From: Erysipelotrichaceae bacterium NK3D112
GTDB lineage: Bacteria; Bacillota_I; Bacilli_A; Erysipelotrichales; Erysipelotrichaceae
Reading direction: 5' to 3'
DNA length: 64,000 nucleotides
Assembly: GCA_000701725.1 (NCBI GenBank)
Contig: JNJQ01000002.1
Span: 164,669-228,668 of the forward strand
Below are positions 9,508 to 18,264 of this stretch, one piece after another. Position 1 is the stretch's first letter. Every line of letters begins with the position of its first letter. Below the pieces are notes generated by a model. That model made no database searches, was not told where the DNA came from, and saw only the letters and a program-made list of their open reading frames with translations. The position numbers and the translations under genes were made by a program.

Positions 9508-10278
9508 TTACTTCTGAAACTGGCATGCATACTGCTGGGTGATCAGCGAGGCTGCCATCTCCAGCAGAAACGGATGCGCCTCACGGCGTCCGTCGGAATC
9601 AAAGCTCAGCACTTCATCGACAAACCATGGCGCCTTATGATCCTTTGAACAGACCATCCAGATCTTCGGAAGCATCAGGCGCTTTTCATTCTGCCGGAAT
9701 GAATGGGAAGAGAAGTAGGAGCCGGTATAGGAGAAGATGATGATCAGATCCTCTTTGCCCGCATGCGCGATGGTGTCGATCTGCTCACTGTATGCGGCAA
9801 AGGTCAGTACCGGTTTGGACATCATCAAGAGATCCGTCTGCAGGCTTACGGCGGCGCTTTCCGCTTTCAGCATGCCAAACACATAAACATTCTGATAGGA
9901 ATGGATATCCTCACACAGCTTTTCCAGCTGCGACTGATCGACGGACTGTTCCATGCGGATCAGACTCTGGGCAACGTACGAAGTGAGTTTTGCTCTGCGT
10001 TTAGGCGCAGGCTCATTCATCCATGCGTGATCCAGCGAAAAATCCGACTGCGCGATCAGTGTGCGCAGCTCATTGAAACCGGACAGTCCGATATCGCGCA
10101 CAAAGCGTGAGACGGAACCGGTTCCCACATGACACGCTTCAGCGAGCTGCTGGATTCCCATATCAGCCATCTCTTGCCGGTGGGCGAGAATATAGGAAGC
10201 GATCACATGATTGGTTGATGAGTTTTTTTCCGCGGCCATTGTGCTTAAGAGCACGACCGGCAGTTTGTCATAAATCAT
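9508..10278 (-). CDS. RpiR/MurR-family transcriptional regulator (HTH plus SIS domain)
   Basis: A 256-residue regulator with an N-terminal RpiR-type helix-turn-helix (about 25-75; IQQLAEACHVGTGSVSRFVRDIG) and a C-terminal SIS sugar-phosphate-binding fold (about 125-235; IIIFSYTGSYFSS). Such proteins control sugar or amino-sugar genes in response to a phosphosugar. The start is ATG 10278, preceded by GGAG. No sugar operon lies next to it: upstream on the same strand are two DJ-1 genes, so its target is unknown. Confidence 0.85.
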   Translation of the reverse strand: MIYDKLPVVLLSTMAAEKNSSTNHVIASYILAHRQEMADMGIQQLAEACHVGTGSVSRFVRDIGLSGFNELRTLIAQSDFSLDHAWMNEPAPKRRAKLTSYVAQSLIRMEQSVDQSQLEKLCEDIHSYQNVYVFGMLKAESAAVSLQTDLLMMSKPVLTFAAYSEQIDTIAHAGKEDLIIIFSYTGSYFSSHSFRQNEKRLMLPKIWMVCSKDHKAPWFVDEVLSFDSDGRREAHPFLLEMAASLITQQYACQFQK

Positions 10279-10324
10279 CGGTATCTCCGCTTAGATTATG
10301 AATTCACTCCGTTTGAAATGTCAA

Positions 10325-10888
10325 TTATCTTCCGCCCGCTTCCTCATAGAGCAGTCTGCCTTTGATATAGGAGGGATCAATGCCGAGCACTTCCATGATT
10401 TTGAATGCGAAGGGGAATGGTGTGGCAGGTCCCTGGGAAGTGATCACATTCTGATCAAAAACCGCGACATCGTGAACAAACTCGGCGCTGAGCAGTTTTG
10501 TTTCATATCCGGTATAGCCGGTGGCCTTTTTGCCTTTGAGGACACCCGCAGCCTCAAGCACAACCGTGCCCGAGCACATGCCGGCAATCAGCTTTCCGTT
10601 CTCATTGAACCATCTCAGCGTATCCATGAATTCCTCATCGGCGATGAACTTGGCAGCGCAGGTGCGTCCGCCCGGGACGATGATGATGTCATAGTTTTTC
10701 ACTTCCTCGCCAAAGCGCTTGTCGCTTCTGACCGTGATATTCTGCATGCCTTTTACATAAGGATCATCCTGGAAGCGGAAGGTATGGGTTTCAACGCCGG
10801 CACGTTTCAGCAGGTCGGCAATCTGGACGGTTTCGCTTTCCTCAAATCCGTCAATCATCATCAGTGCGGCTTTATACTGTTTCATCAT
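10325..10888 (-). CDS. DJ-1/PfpI family protein, second of a tandem pair
   Basis: A 187-residue DJ-1/ThiJ/PfpI-fold protein. The likely nucleophile is C105 in the nucleophile elbow (GMCSGTVV), with the acidic partner in the GFEESET segment near residue 16. Family members act as deglycase-like, protease-like or chaperone-like stress proteins; the specific reaction is not evident. It overlaps the upstream paralogue by 4 nt, so they share a transcript. Confidence 0.88.
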   Translation of the reverse strand: MMKQYKAALMMIDGFEESETVQIADLLKRAGVETHTFRFQDDPYVKGMQNITVRSDKRFGEEVKNYDIIIVPGGRTCAAKFIADEEFMDTLRWFNENGKLIAGMCSGTVVLEAAGVLKGKKATGYTGYETKLLSAEFVHDVAVFDQNVITSQGPATPFPFAFKIMEVLGIDPSYIKGRLLYEEAGGR

Positions 10889-11445
10889 TCATCCTCCTTC
10901 ACATCAAATGCATTGAAGTAAACCATTCTATTTTTGACGCTGAGGCTGTCGGCGCCAAGCAGATCCGCGATCTTATAGGCAAATGCCCATGCCATGGCAG
11001 GTCCTTTCGCTGTCAGCAGGCTGCCGTCAATGACAAACTTTTCCGCCGTGTAAGTGCCAGCGGAAATCTGATCCGCGACACCCGGATAGCATGTCCATGT
11101 TCTGCCTTCGAGAATTCCCGCTTCATTCAGAACTGCGGGAGCCGCGCAGATCGCTGCGATCAGCTGATTGTTTTCGTTTCTTTTTTTCAGGATATCTTTG
11201 AGAAGGGAGCTTTCCTTCATATTGTCAACGCCTTCATAACCGCCCGGAAGAATGATCACATCCGTATCCAGGGATTCCTCCAGCACCTCATCACATATCA
11301 TTTCAATGCCATGCGCGCCTGTGACATGAATGTCATCAAGAGCGACCATACGGCAGTCAATCTCACATCTGCGCAGAATGTCAACGATGGTGAGCGCTTC
11401 GCCTTCCTCGCAGCCGTTTGCGAATATCACTGCAGCGTTTTTCAT
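10885..11445 (-). CDS. DJ-1/PfpI family protein, first of a tandem pair
   Basis: A 186-residue DJ-1-like protein with the likely catalytic C100 (AAICAAPAV) and the conserved acidic residue in GCEEGEA, close to the YajL/DJ-1 branch. It is the first gene of a minus-strand unit and overlaps the next DJ-1 gene by 4 nt (ATGA). The divergent neighbour is the DUF1275 gene. Role likely in protection against reactive carbonyls or oxidation, by family only. Confidence 0.88.
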   Translation of the reverse strand: MKNAAVIFANGCEEGEALTIVDILRRCEIDCRMVALDDIHVTGAHGIEMICDEVLEESLDTDVIILPGGYEGVDNMKESSLLKDILKKRNENNQLIAAICAAPAVLNEAGILEGRTWTCYPGVADQISAGTYTAEKFVIDGSLLTAKGPAMAWAFAYKIADLLGADSLSVKNRMVYFNAFDVKEDE

Positions 11446-11581
11446 ATTGTTCAGTCCTCCTTGCCCTGCAACTGCAATTTAGCATGCGCGTCATATGAAA
11501 AAAAGGTTTTTCCGGATTCTGGAAAAAGTGGAAAATTATATATGATCAGGGATATGATGCATGGGTAAACCGGAGGTGTTT

Positions 11582-12265
11582 ATGAAGGTGATACAGGGAT
11601 CGAAGAAACTGGAAACAGCGATGGCGCTGACCATATGCGGCGGATATCTTGACGCATACACCTATTTTGTCAGGGGAGGGGTTTTCGCCAACGCGCAGAC
11701 CGGCAACATCATCAAACTCGGCATCCAGCTGGTCAACGGCAGCTTTGAAACCAGTGTCCGCTATCTGGTTCCCGTGATTTCCTTTGTATGCGGGGTGGTA
11801 TTGTCGATGGCAATCGACCGCTGGATGGGAAAGCGGAAAATCAACATGATCCGCAGAACCGTTCTTCTGGTGGAGGCGCTTGTGCTGATTGCGGTCGGCC
11901 TGATTCCGGCAAAGGAGGAATACAACCTGATCGCCAACACGATGGTCTCGTTTGTGTGCGCCATGCAGATGGAGACATTCACGAAGTTTGAAAACCAGGT
12001 CATCGCCACCACGGTTTCCACCGGCAATCTGAGAAAGGCGGCCGAGTTTGTGTTCAAAGCACTCACGGAAAAGAACCGGGAAGATATGAAGATCGCGTTC
12101 ATGTACATCCTGATCATTGCGCTGTTTGTCTTCGGTGTTGTTTTCGGAACATGGGCATCGGATCTCTTCGGCATCCGCTCGGTATGGATTGCGGCGGCGC
12201 TGCTGTTCATCGGCATCGTGATCATCACACGCAAAACCGAATATATCCCCGAATCAGCCGCATAA
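11582..12265 (+). CDS. DUF1275 (YoaK-type) membrane protein
   Basis: A 227-residue protein with about six hydrophobic segments and the family-typical beginning (GGYLDAYTYFVRGGVFANAQTGN). The family is widespread but has no firm function. ATG 11582 is preferred over ATG 11561, because GGAGGTG lies just upstream of 11582 and homology begins after it. It is divergent from the DJ-1 pair and followed by the promoter of the next operon. Confidence 0.87.
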   Translation: MKVIQGSKKLETAMALTICGGYLDAYTYFVRGGVFANAQTGNIIKLGIQLVNGSFETSVRYLVPVISFVCGVVLSMAIDRWMGKRKINMIRRTVLLVEALVLIAVGLIPAKEEYNLIANTMVSFVCAMQMETFTKFENQVIATTVSTGNLRKAAEFVFKALTEKNREDMKIAFMYILIIALFVFGVVFGTWASDLFGIRSVWIAAALLFIGIVIITRKTEYIPESAA

Positions 12266-12278
12266 AGCTGTGATTGGT

Positions 12279-12306
12279 TTGCACAATATTTGATTTTGCC
12301 TATAAT
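12279..12306 (+). promoter_or_regulatory. Promoter of the envelope operon 12328-17595
   Basis: -35 TTGCAC (12279-12284), 16-nt spacer, consensus -10 TATAAT (12301-12306). It lies inside the apparent upstream extension of the next reading frame, which rules out that extension as coding. Confidence 0.75.
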
Positions 12307-12327
12307 ATAACGATAGGAGGGTGTCTC

Positions 12328-13317
12328 TTGAAGAAACAGCAAGGCAGAAACAAAGCACTGGTTTTCACAATACTGGTGATCGCAGCTGTTTTGCTGGGAT
12401 TCATCTTCCATCTGGTGATTTCCGGCGGGAAATCAGCGGATCAGGATACTCCGGATGCGGGGATTCATGAAAGCACAGACCCGGCAGATACAGGGAAGAA
12501 AAGTGTTCGCGCTGCACTGAAAACCTTTGATGTCTACCGTCTGGAAGATCTCGACTTTGCTTTTGTGATCGCCATTCTCGATATCGAGTCCCCGGAGCAT
12601 CAGACCGTCACCCTGGATCATTTCCGTACGGACGAGGGCATTTTTCTTAATGCCGTCGAGTCCTGGGAAAAGAAACTGGAGGAGCATTCGTATTATCTCG
12701 GCAGACGCAATGTGATGTTTTCACTTGTGTCAGACAAAGACCGCTATGACGCGGCACTCTTCATTCCGATCAAGGATGCGGATAAGAAAAGCATCACGCT
12801 TTCCAGCGACCTTGCAGGCATTGAAGACATGGTCATCGATCTTGAAAAGAACGTGATCACTGACGGATCATCCCTTTATGCTGAAAAGAAGGAAGGGGAA
12901 GTGATCAGTGATGAAGAGACCTATTCCATGGTTGTCATGGATGCCCTGGATATCACGGATGAAATGCTCTATATGGAAGCCGCGGACGGCAGCAGAATGC
13001 AGTACCGCATCCCGGCCACCAACAGGGTTTACGCGATGGAGCTCAAAGTCGTTTCACTGGCTGAACAGGCGGTTGTCATCACGGATGCCGAATTCATTCC
13101 GGAAGGCTATGAAAGCGGCTATCACGCGCTTGACGGCTCAATCCGCTCCATGAAAGAAACAAACTTGATCGGACGCTCAATTGTTACGGAAGACAGTGGT
13201 TTTCTGTTTTTCGAAGTGTACGGACCTGAATACAGTCCTGTCACTTACCGCGGCGTCCTTTTCCTTTATCTGGAAGGAAAGGATGAACCGCTCCACATCA
13301 ATGTAAATCTCAATTGA
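12328..13317 (+). CDS. Membrane-anchored protein of unknown function
   Basis: I do not recognise this 329-residue protein. It starts at TTG 12328, 6 nt after AGGAGGG; upstream codons in the frame overlap the promoter. It has a short basic N-terminus, one hydrophobic segment (about residues 10-32) and a hydrophilic remainder, so it is probably a single-pass protein facing outward. The C-terminal part looks beta-rich. It is the first gene of an operon with a glucosaminidase and a PASTA protein, so an envelope role is likely but only inferred. Confidence 0.75.
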   Translation: MKKQQGRNKALVFTILVIAAVLLGFIFHLVISGGKSADQDTPDAGIHESTDPADTGKKSVRAALKTFDVYRLEDLDFAFVIAILDIESPEHQTVTLDHFRTDEGIFLNAVESWEKKLEEHSYYLGRRNVMFSLVSDKDRYDAALFIPIKDADKKSITLSSDLAGIEDMVIDLEKNVITDGSSLYAEKKEGEVISDEETYSMVVMDALDITDEMLYMEAADGSRMQYRIPATNRVYAMELKVVSLAEQAVVITDAEFIPEGYESGYHALDGSIRSMKETNLIGRSIVTEDSGFLFFEVYGPEYSPVTYRGVLFLYLEGKDEPLHINVNLN

Positions 13318-13327
13318 GGGCAGAGTT

Positions 13328-16300
13328 ATGAACATGATCCAAAAGCTTCTGACGGCGGCGGCAGTTGTGTGCACGGTACTTCCCGTTTCACAGCACAGCC
13401 TCATACAGGCGCACGCCAAGGAAGATACAGGAAAATATCCGATGGCATGCAGTGCCTATGAAGTCGACAATGTCAACGGCTCGGGAGGCTTTGACAAGGT
13501 CAGCTGTCATTCTGATTTCTCCGGCGCAGTGAATGCGATGAAGAAACTCGGCGATGACGGCGTGGTGCGCCATGCAGGCAGTTATTCGCAGACAAAGATC
13601 ATTGCCATGAACAACGGCATTGCGCAGGCTTATCCGTTCCGCGACGGATCGAGCATGATGTATTACTGGCAGGATGCCGGCTTTTCGTCGTCTTATGCCT
13701 CAACGTATTCCGGACAGCATTATCTGATGAAATACTTTGAGACATATTCATATAACACGGACGGAACCGGAAGCGCGAAAATCAATCTGAACGGATTTGA
13801 GGGCTATGTGCAGCTCAAGGACGTCGATCTGATTCCGCTGCGGTTTTTCACGGACCGCTTATCCATCACGCTTGGCGGCAATGAGTCCTTTTACAACACA
13901 CCCGAAAAGCCTTACGCCATCATTCCCGAAATGAACCGCTACCGCTGCGTGAATAACGGCAATTACAAGGACATGCTGTTTGATTCGTTCCTGGGCTGGA
14001 GCGACAACGGCAAAGACGCGTTTGTTTTCAATACATCGCTTGCACTGCCGGCAGCCGAATGGATGAAGGATGGCACAACCTATTACAGCTACAACGGATA
14101 TGACTTCTATACCGATATGGGTTTTCATAACTTTGCCGGTCAATATTACAACTATTACCAGTTCCTCCCGATGCGCTCGAAAACCAATATTCCGTCCTCT
14201 GTCTTTGATCAGTTCCTGGATACCCAGAACGTGGCATCCTCAAGCAAGCTCAGAGGCCAGGCGGACTGCTTTATCCGGGCTCAGAATGACTATGGCGTCA
14301 ACGCCCTCATGGTATATGCCATGGCATGTCTGGAATCCGCATACGGCACAAGCTACTACGCGAAAAACAGAAACAACTTCTTCGGCTGGGGAGCGGTCGA
14401 TTCCAATCCCGATGAGGCGGCAAGCTATGCAACTGTCGAAGAGGGAATCAGAAAGCAGATGTCGGAAAACCTTGCCGGCTTCCTGGATATGAATGACTGG
14501 CGTTATTACGGCTCCATGGTCGGCAACAAAGGCGCCGGCTTCAACCTCAAATATGCCTCGGCGGTTTATTGGGGAATGGAGATCGCCGCCATTGCCTATA
14601 AGATTGACAAACAATCCTGCGGCTATAACGGAAATCTGACCGATCACAACGCGGTCAACATCGGCATTGTCACAAATTCCAAAGCGACTGCCTCTTTGAC
14701 AAAAGGAGGTCCGGTTGCCTATGACATGCTGTCGTGCAACCGACAATACTTCCCGGTATATCCGGTCGCGGTTCTTTCTTCAGAAGGATCCTATTACAAA
14801 ACCCAGTGCACAAACTATGTGGTGGACGGCGAGCTCTGGTTCATCAACAGTTCCGAGGATGTGCGTGATTATGACTGGAACAACAGTGTCGGCTGGATTT
14901 CCAAAGATGATGTCACACTGTTAAGCGAAATGAAAGAAGCCGAACCGGAACCTGAACCTGAGCCCGAACCCGAAGAGAAGATCGGCGATGCGGTCAGAAC
15001 TCTGGATGGTGCTGAAAGGGAAGGCACAGTTCTGAATCTGAGCGGCAGAAGCTATCAGAGCGGTCTGTCAGTCAGGGACGGAAACACACTCAGTGCGGTT
15101 CTCAGCGTCTGCGATGCCGATTACCATGCAGTAAAGGAAATTCCTGCCGCAATCACGATGAACGGTGACGATGAGGCTGTCTGGAGCGCATCCGTTGATC
15201 TTTCACAGCTGAGTGAGGGCGATTACTTCCTCAAACTCAAATATAACTATGCAAAACGCAGTGAATACAACGGCGAATATTGGCTGGGTACGGAAAGTGT
15301 TCCGGAAAGCTTCACGGCTGCTCAGACAAGATATATCTTCGGTACTGACTCCAACGGATATATCACCGTTTCCGTTTCGAAAATCATCTGCGCTTCCAAC
15401 GAGGTGTTTGATGAAACAAGCGGCGGATGCGTGATCGCGCTGGTATCGGAAAACAGTGTTCCGGTGGATGACGCATCAATGATGCGCGGCGTGGACGCGG
15501 CTGTTTATGAGCCTGAAAGTGCAAGCGTGAATCTGCGCGGCCTTGCCTTCTTCAGAGCGCTGGACGCAAAAGAGGGAACGGTCACGCATCAGCTCATTCT
15601 GGTCAACACAGAAACACAGACCGAACTGGTCCTTGATGCGGAGACTGACAACTATGACAATGCGCTTGCCGGCGGAGCAGTGGATCTTACCGATGTCGGC
15701 TTCAGCGCACAGCTGAATCTCAAGGAAATTCCTTCCGGCAACTATTATCTGCGCATTCGTACCGTCAATCCGGAACGTACCGGAGAAGGCGCGCTCTTCT
15801 GCAATCTTGAGAATATCGACTGCGAAATTGAAAATGAGCGGGGTGAAACCGTGCGCTTCTTCGCCAATCCGCTTTCCAATTACAGACTTGAGGTATCCGT
15901 TGAGAAACAGTCGCTGGATCTGAGTGAGGTGACAAAGCCTTCCAGAATGACATCGCTCTTTGGCGCCCAGGATATGAGAATCGAAGGCAGCACACTTGTG
16001 ATTGACGGTCTCGGCGTGATGTATCAGGCTTCAATGACAGCCGATGACAATGTCAGCTATACGATGTATTTCGAGGATGCGGACGGTCAGCTCTATGCCT
16101 TTGAGGCAAGTGAAAAACAGAGTCCGGTTGATTTTGCAAAGATCATGGGCACCACACAGCCTCTGACCTATGCGTCGTTTGATCTGAGTGCTGATCTGAG
16201 CGTTCTGCATAACGGAACCTACCGGATGTATCTGCAGATTGATACAGACGATTATCATGACGTGTTTGAAATGTATTCGATCACCGCAAGCACACTGAAC

Positions 16301-16387
16301 GGAAATCTGAGCGACAAACGTGCATGTTCTGTTTCCACCAGCAATGTCAGAAGCAGATATCTTCTGAAGATCGGAGAGGGCGAATGA
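13328..16387 (+). CDS. Secreted glucosaminidase (GH73/LytD-type) with three C-terminal beta repeats
   Basis: A 1019-residue exported protein. A signal peptide is visible (cleavage probably after AHA, near residue 30). Residues about 305-440 form an endo-beta-N-acetylglucosaminidase domain, with likely catalytic E336 in CLESAYGTSYYAKNRNNFFGWG. A Glu-Pro hinge (about 537-548) leads to three divergent repeats of about 110 residues (about 552-650, 722-827 and 876-985), each with a strand like LNLSG/VNLRG/LVIDG and a later (D/N)L..(L/I)..G.Y.L(K/R) segment. The enzyme should cut the glycan strands of peptidoglycan. It overlaps the PASTA gene by 4 nt. No LPXTG anchor is seen. Confidence 0.85.
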   Translation: MNMIQKLLTAAAVVCTVLPVSQHSLIQAHAKEDTGKYPMACSAYEVDNVNGSGGFDKVSCHSDFSGAVNAMKKLGDDGVVRHAGSYSQTKIIAMNNGIAQAYPFRDGSSMMYYWQDAGFSSSYASTYSGQHYLMKYFETYSYNTDGTGSAKINLNGFEGYVQLKDVDLIPLRFFTDRLSITLGGNESFYNTPEKPYAIIPEMNRYRCVNNGNYKDMLFDSFLGWSDNGKDAFVFNTSLALPAAEWMKDGTTYYSYNGYDFYTDMGFHNFAGQYYNYYQFLPMRSKTNIPSSVFDQFLDTQNVASSSKLRGQADCFIRAQNDYGVNALMVYAMACLESAYGTSYYAKNRNNFFGWGAVDSNPDEAASYATVEEGIRKQMSENLAGFLDMNDWRYYGSMVGNKGAGFNLKYASAVYWGMEIAAIAYKIDKQSCGYNGNLTDHNAVNIGIVTNSKATASLTKGGPVAYDMLSCNRQYFPVYPVAVLSSEGSYYKTQCTNYVVDGELWFINSSEDVRDYDWNNSVGWISKDDVTLLSEMKEAEPEPEPEPEPEEKIGDAVRTLDGAEREGTVLNLSGRSYQSGLSVRDGNTLSAVLSVCDADYHAVKEIPAAITMNGDDEAVWSASVDLSQLSEGDYFLKLKYNYAKRSEYNGEYWLGTESVPESFTAAQTRYIFGTDSNGYITVSVSKIICASNEVFDETSGGCVIALVSENSVPVDDASMMRGVDAAVYEPESASVNLRGLAFFRALDAKEGTVTHQLILVNTETQTELVLDAETDNYDNALAGGAVDLTDVGFSAQLNLKEIPSGNYYLRIRTVNPERTGEGALFCNLENIDCEIENERGETVRFFANPLSNYRLEVSVEKQSLDLSEVTKPSRMTSLFGAQDMRIEGSTLVIDGLGVMYQASMTADDNVSYTMYFEDADGQLYAFEASEKQSPVDFAKIMGTTQPLTYASFDLSADLSVLHNGTYRMYLQIDTDDYHDVFEMYSITASTLNGNLSDKRACSVSTSNVRSRYLLKIGEGE

Positions 16388-17595
16388 AAGTGAACAAAGT
16401 CGGAAAAACGGTTTTATACTGCTGTGCATGCGCCGCGGCAATCGCGGCGGGTGCGCTTGGCGGAACATATTATTACAGCGCAAGCCACAAGGCTGAAATC
16501 ATGGATTTCACCGGTAAAAACATCACCATCGCAAAGGACTGGGCAAAGAAAAACCGGGTCAGTGACCAGATGGCATATATCTATGTGTTCGATGAGGACA
16601 AAGACAGGGATATCATTCTGAAACAGTCCAAGAAGGAAGGGGACTTCCTTGGCAGTGATGAGATTCTCACACTCAATGTCTCCAAGGGAGCCGATCCGGA
16701 CAGGGAATTCGCGATGGATGACTTCAGCGGAAAGAGCGAGCAGGAAATCAAGGCCTGGTTCTCCGCTAACAAATTCAGCAATGTTACATATGAATACCGC
16801 TATACGGATGATGATCAGTATACGGAAGGCATGTTTCTGTCCATCAAGCCGGAAGGCACGAAGAAGGCAAAGCGTTCCGATCATATTGAAATCATTCTTG
16901 CGACAAAGAAGAGCGAGGATATCACCATTCCCGATCTGACCCTGTACAGCCTTGAGAATACTGAGGCATGGGCATCCGAAAACAGGCTTGGCCTGAATAC
17001 AATCTGGACGGAAAACGATGCCGCCTACGGAACGATTCTCTCATGCGATCCGGCTGCGGGAACCTCAGTGCATACCGGCGATGTGATCAATATCACAGTT
17101 TCAAGCGGTCCGAAGATTGAAGATGACGATGAGGATATGGGAGCGGTGGCCGCAGCGGGCACATCCTCTTCACAAACCCATACCTCCACACCGACACCTG
17201 CGCCTTCAACACCAACCCCGGCTCCTTCCACACCGACCCCGGCTCCTTCCACACCGACCCCGGCACCGTCGACCCCGACGCCGGCACCCGCGACACCGGA
17301 ACCTGTGCCTGATACGCCGACGCCTGCGCCTGAAACACCGAGTCCTGAACCGGAACCGAGTGCAGAGCCGGAACCTGAACCCGTACAGGGCTGTCCGGCA
17401 TCCATCATCACATCCATTTTCACCAATGCGACGGCGAATGATGTGATTGCCTATTACGGAACGGAAGGGTGTGCCTGGACCGTGGTGGAATACAATGACA
17501 GCACCACCAATCCGAACAATTACATGGGAGTTGCGGGGTATACAAAAACATCCGCGAACACCGCCACACTGACCATGTTTGTCAGATGGCAGTAA
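16384..17595 (+). CDS. PASTA-domain surface protein with Pro/Thr stalk, no kinase domain
   Basis: A 403-residue protein: short cytoplasmic tail, one membrane segment (about 10-31), three PASTA-like domains (about 38-101, 108-174 and 179-242), a Thr-Pro-Ala-Pro-Ser repeat stalk (about 268-335) and a small unfamiliar C-terminal domain (about 336-403) with two cysteines, C337 and C363. PASTA domains bind peptidoglycan or muropeptides. There is no Ser/Thr kinase domain. The start overlaps the glucosaminidase stop (ATGA), so the two are coupled. It probably holds or guides wall hydrolysis, by inference. Confidence 0.85.
   Translation: MKVNKVGKTVLYCCACAAAIAAGALGGTYYYSASHKAEIMDFTGKNITIAKDWAKKNRVSDQMAYIYVFDEDKDRDIILKQSKKEGDFLGSDEILTLNVSKGADPDREFAMDDFSGKSEQEIKAWFSANKFSNVTYEYRYTDDDQYTEGMFLSIKPEGTKKAKRSDHIEIILATKKSEDITIPDLTLYSLENTEAWASENRLGLNTIWTENDAAYGTILSCDPAAGTSVHTGDVINITVSSGPKIEDDDEDMGAVAAAGTSSSQTHTSTPTPAPSTPTPAPSTPTPAPSTPTPAPSTPTPAPATPEPVPDTPTPAPETPSPEPEPSAEPEPEPVQGCPASIITSIFTNATANDVIAYYGTEGCAWTVVEYNDSTTNPNNYMGVAGYTKTSANTATLTMFVRWQ
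17191..17290 (+). repeat. Tandem 21-nt repeat coding for TPTPAPS
   Basis: About five tandem copies of a Pro/Thr/Ala-coding unit form the stalk of the PASTA protein. They are in frame and within the gene. Copy number may vary between strains by slippage. Confidence 0.85.
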
Positions 17596-17614
17596 GCCTG
17601 AATAACCGAGTTCA

Positions 17615-17650
17615 AAGGATGCCGTGAGGAGTCACGGTATCCTTTTTTCT
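17615..17650 (+). terminator. Terminator of the envelope operon
   Basis: A 13-bp stem (17615-17627 with 17632-17644, one G-T pair), GGAG loop and T run. Confidence 0.92.
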
Positions 17651-17672
17651 CTGTTTAAGGTATCATTGCATC

Positions 17673-18212
17673 ATGAAACTGTATGTGACTGATATTGATT
17701 ACGCGAAAGCCCATGAAGCCGAATTGAGATCGCTGCGCATGAAGGGAAACATGATCGTCATGTATTCCGATCATAACCGGCAGGCTTTGATGCGCTTATA
17801 CAGAACCCTGGCCAATTTCTATATCGCCGATCATGGTGAATTCGCATTCTCAGGATGCTATATCCTGTTCAATGAACGTTCTAAACAAACGGAGAAGGTC
17901 ATTGAAATCCTCAAGGAAAACAATGTCCGCTTCCGCTTTGCCTATCCCTATACCAACGCATGCGGCGGCCAGGATGTGAAATATGAAACGGATTCATCGC
18001 TGTCCAACGATCTTTACACTTATGTGCTAGCATTTGATTCACAAGAAAAGAAGAACACGGTGAAAGAGAAGCTTGCACCGTATTGTGAGATTGAAGAAGA
18101 TGAACAGGGCTGCCATCTGATATTCCGTGAAAGCGATCCGCAGAAGGCTCTTGAAGCCATCCTTGCACATGAAAAGATCGATCCTTCGCAGGTCGTTTAT
18201 CTGAAACAGTGA
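17673..18212 (+). CDS. Conserved hypothetical protein, possibly a degenerate HAD-like fold
   Basis: A 179-residue protein. The start MKLYVTDIDYAK resembles the first strand of Cof-type HAD phosphatases (DxDGT) but lacks the following GT, and no C-terminal GDxxND motif is present, so classical phosphatase activity is unlikely. There is no clear ribosome site; a -10-like TATCAT at 17661-17666 lies so close that the mRNA may be leaderless. The function is unknown. Confidence 0.65.
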   Translation: MKLYVTDIDYAKAHEAELRSLRMKGNMIVMYSDHNRQALMRLYRTLANFYIADHGEFAFSGCYILFNERSKQTEKVIEILKENNVRFRFAYPYTNACGGQDVKYETDSSLSNDLYTYVLAFDSQEKKNTVKEKLAPYCEIEEDEQGCHLIFRESDPQKALEAILAHEKIDPSQVVYLKQ

Positions 18213-18264
18213 AGATCTTTTCAATCACACCGCATTGTTTTACAATGAATGACGCAGGTAATTT

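Noticed and set aside
12274..12327. Upstream extension of the 12328 gene from GTG 12274
   Set aside because: It contains the promoter and the ribosome site, so it cannot be translated from that transcript.
17191..17290. Tandem repeat considered as a CRISPR-like or minisatellite array
   Set aside because: The units are directly adjacent without spacers and are in frame, coding for a Pro/Thr stalk.
17673..18212. Annotation as an active HAD phosphatase
   Set aside because: The catalytic DxDGT is incomplete and the C-terminal acidic motif is missing.
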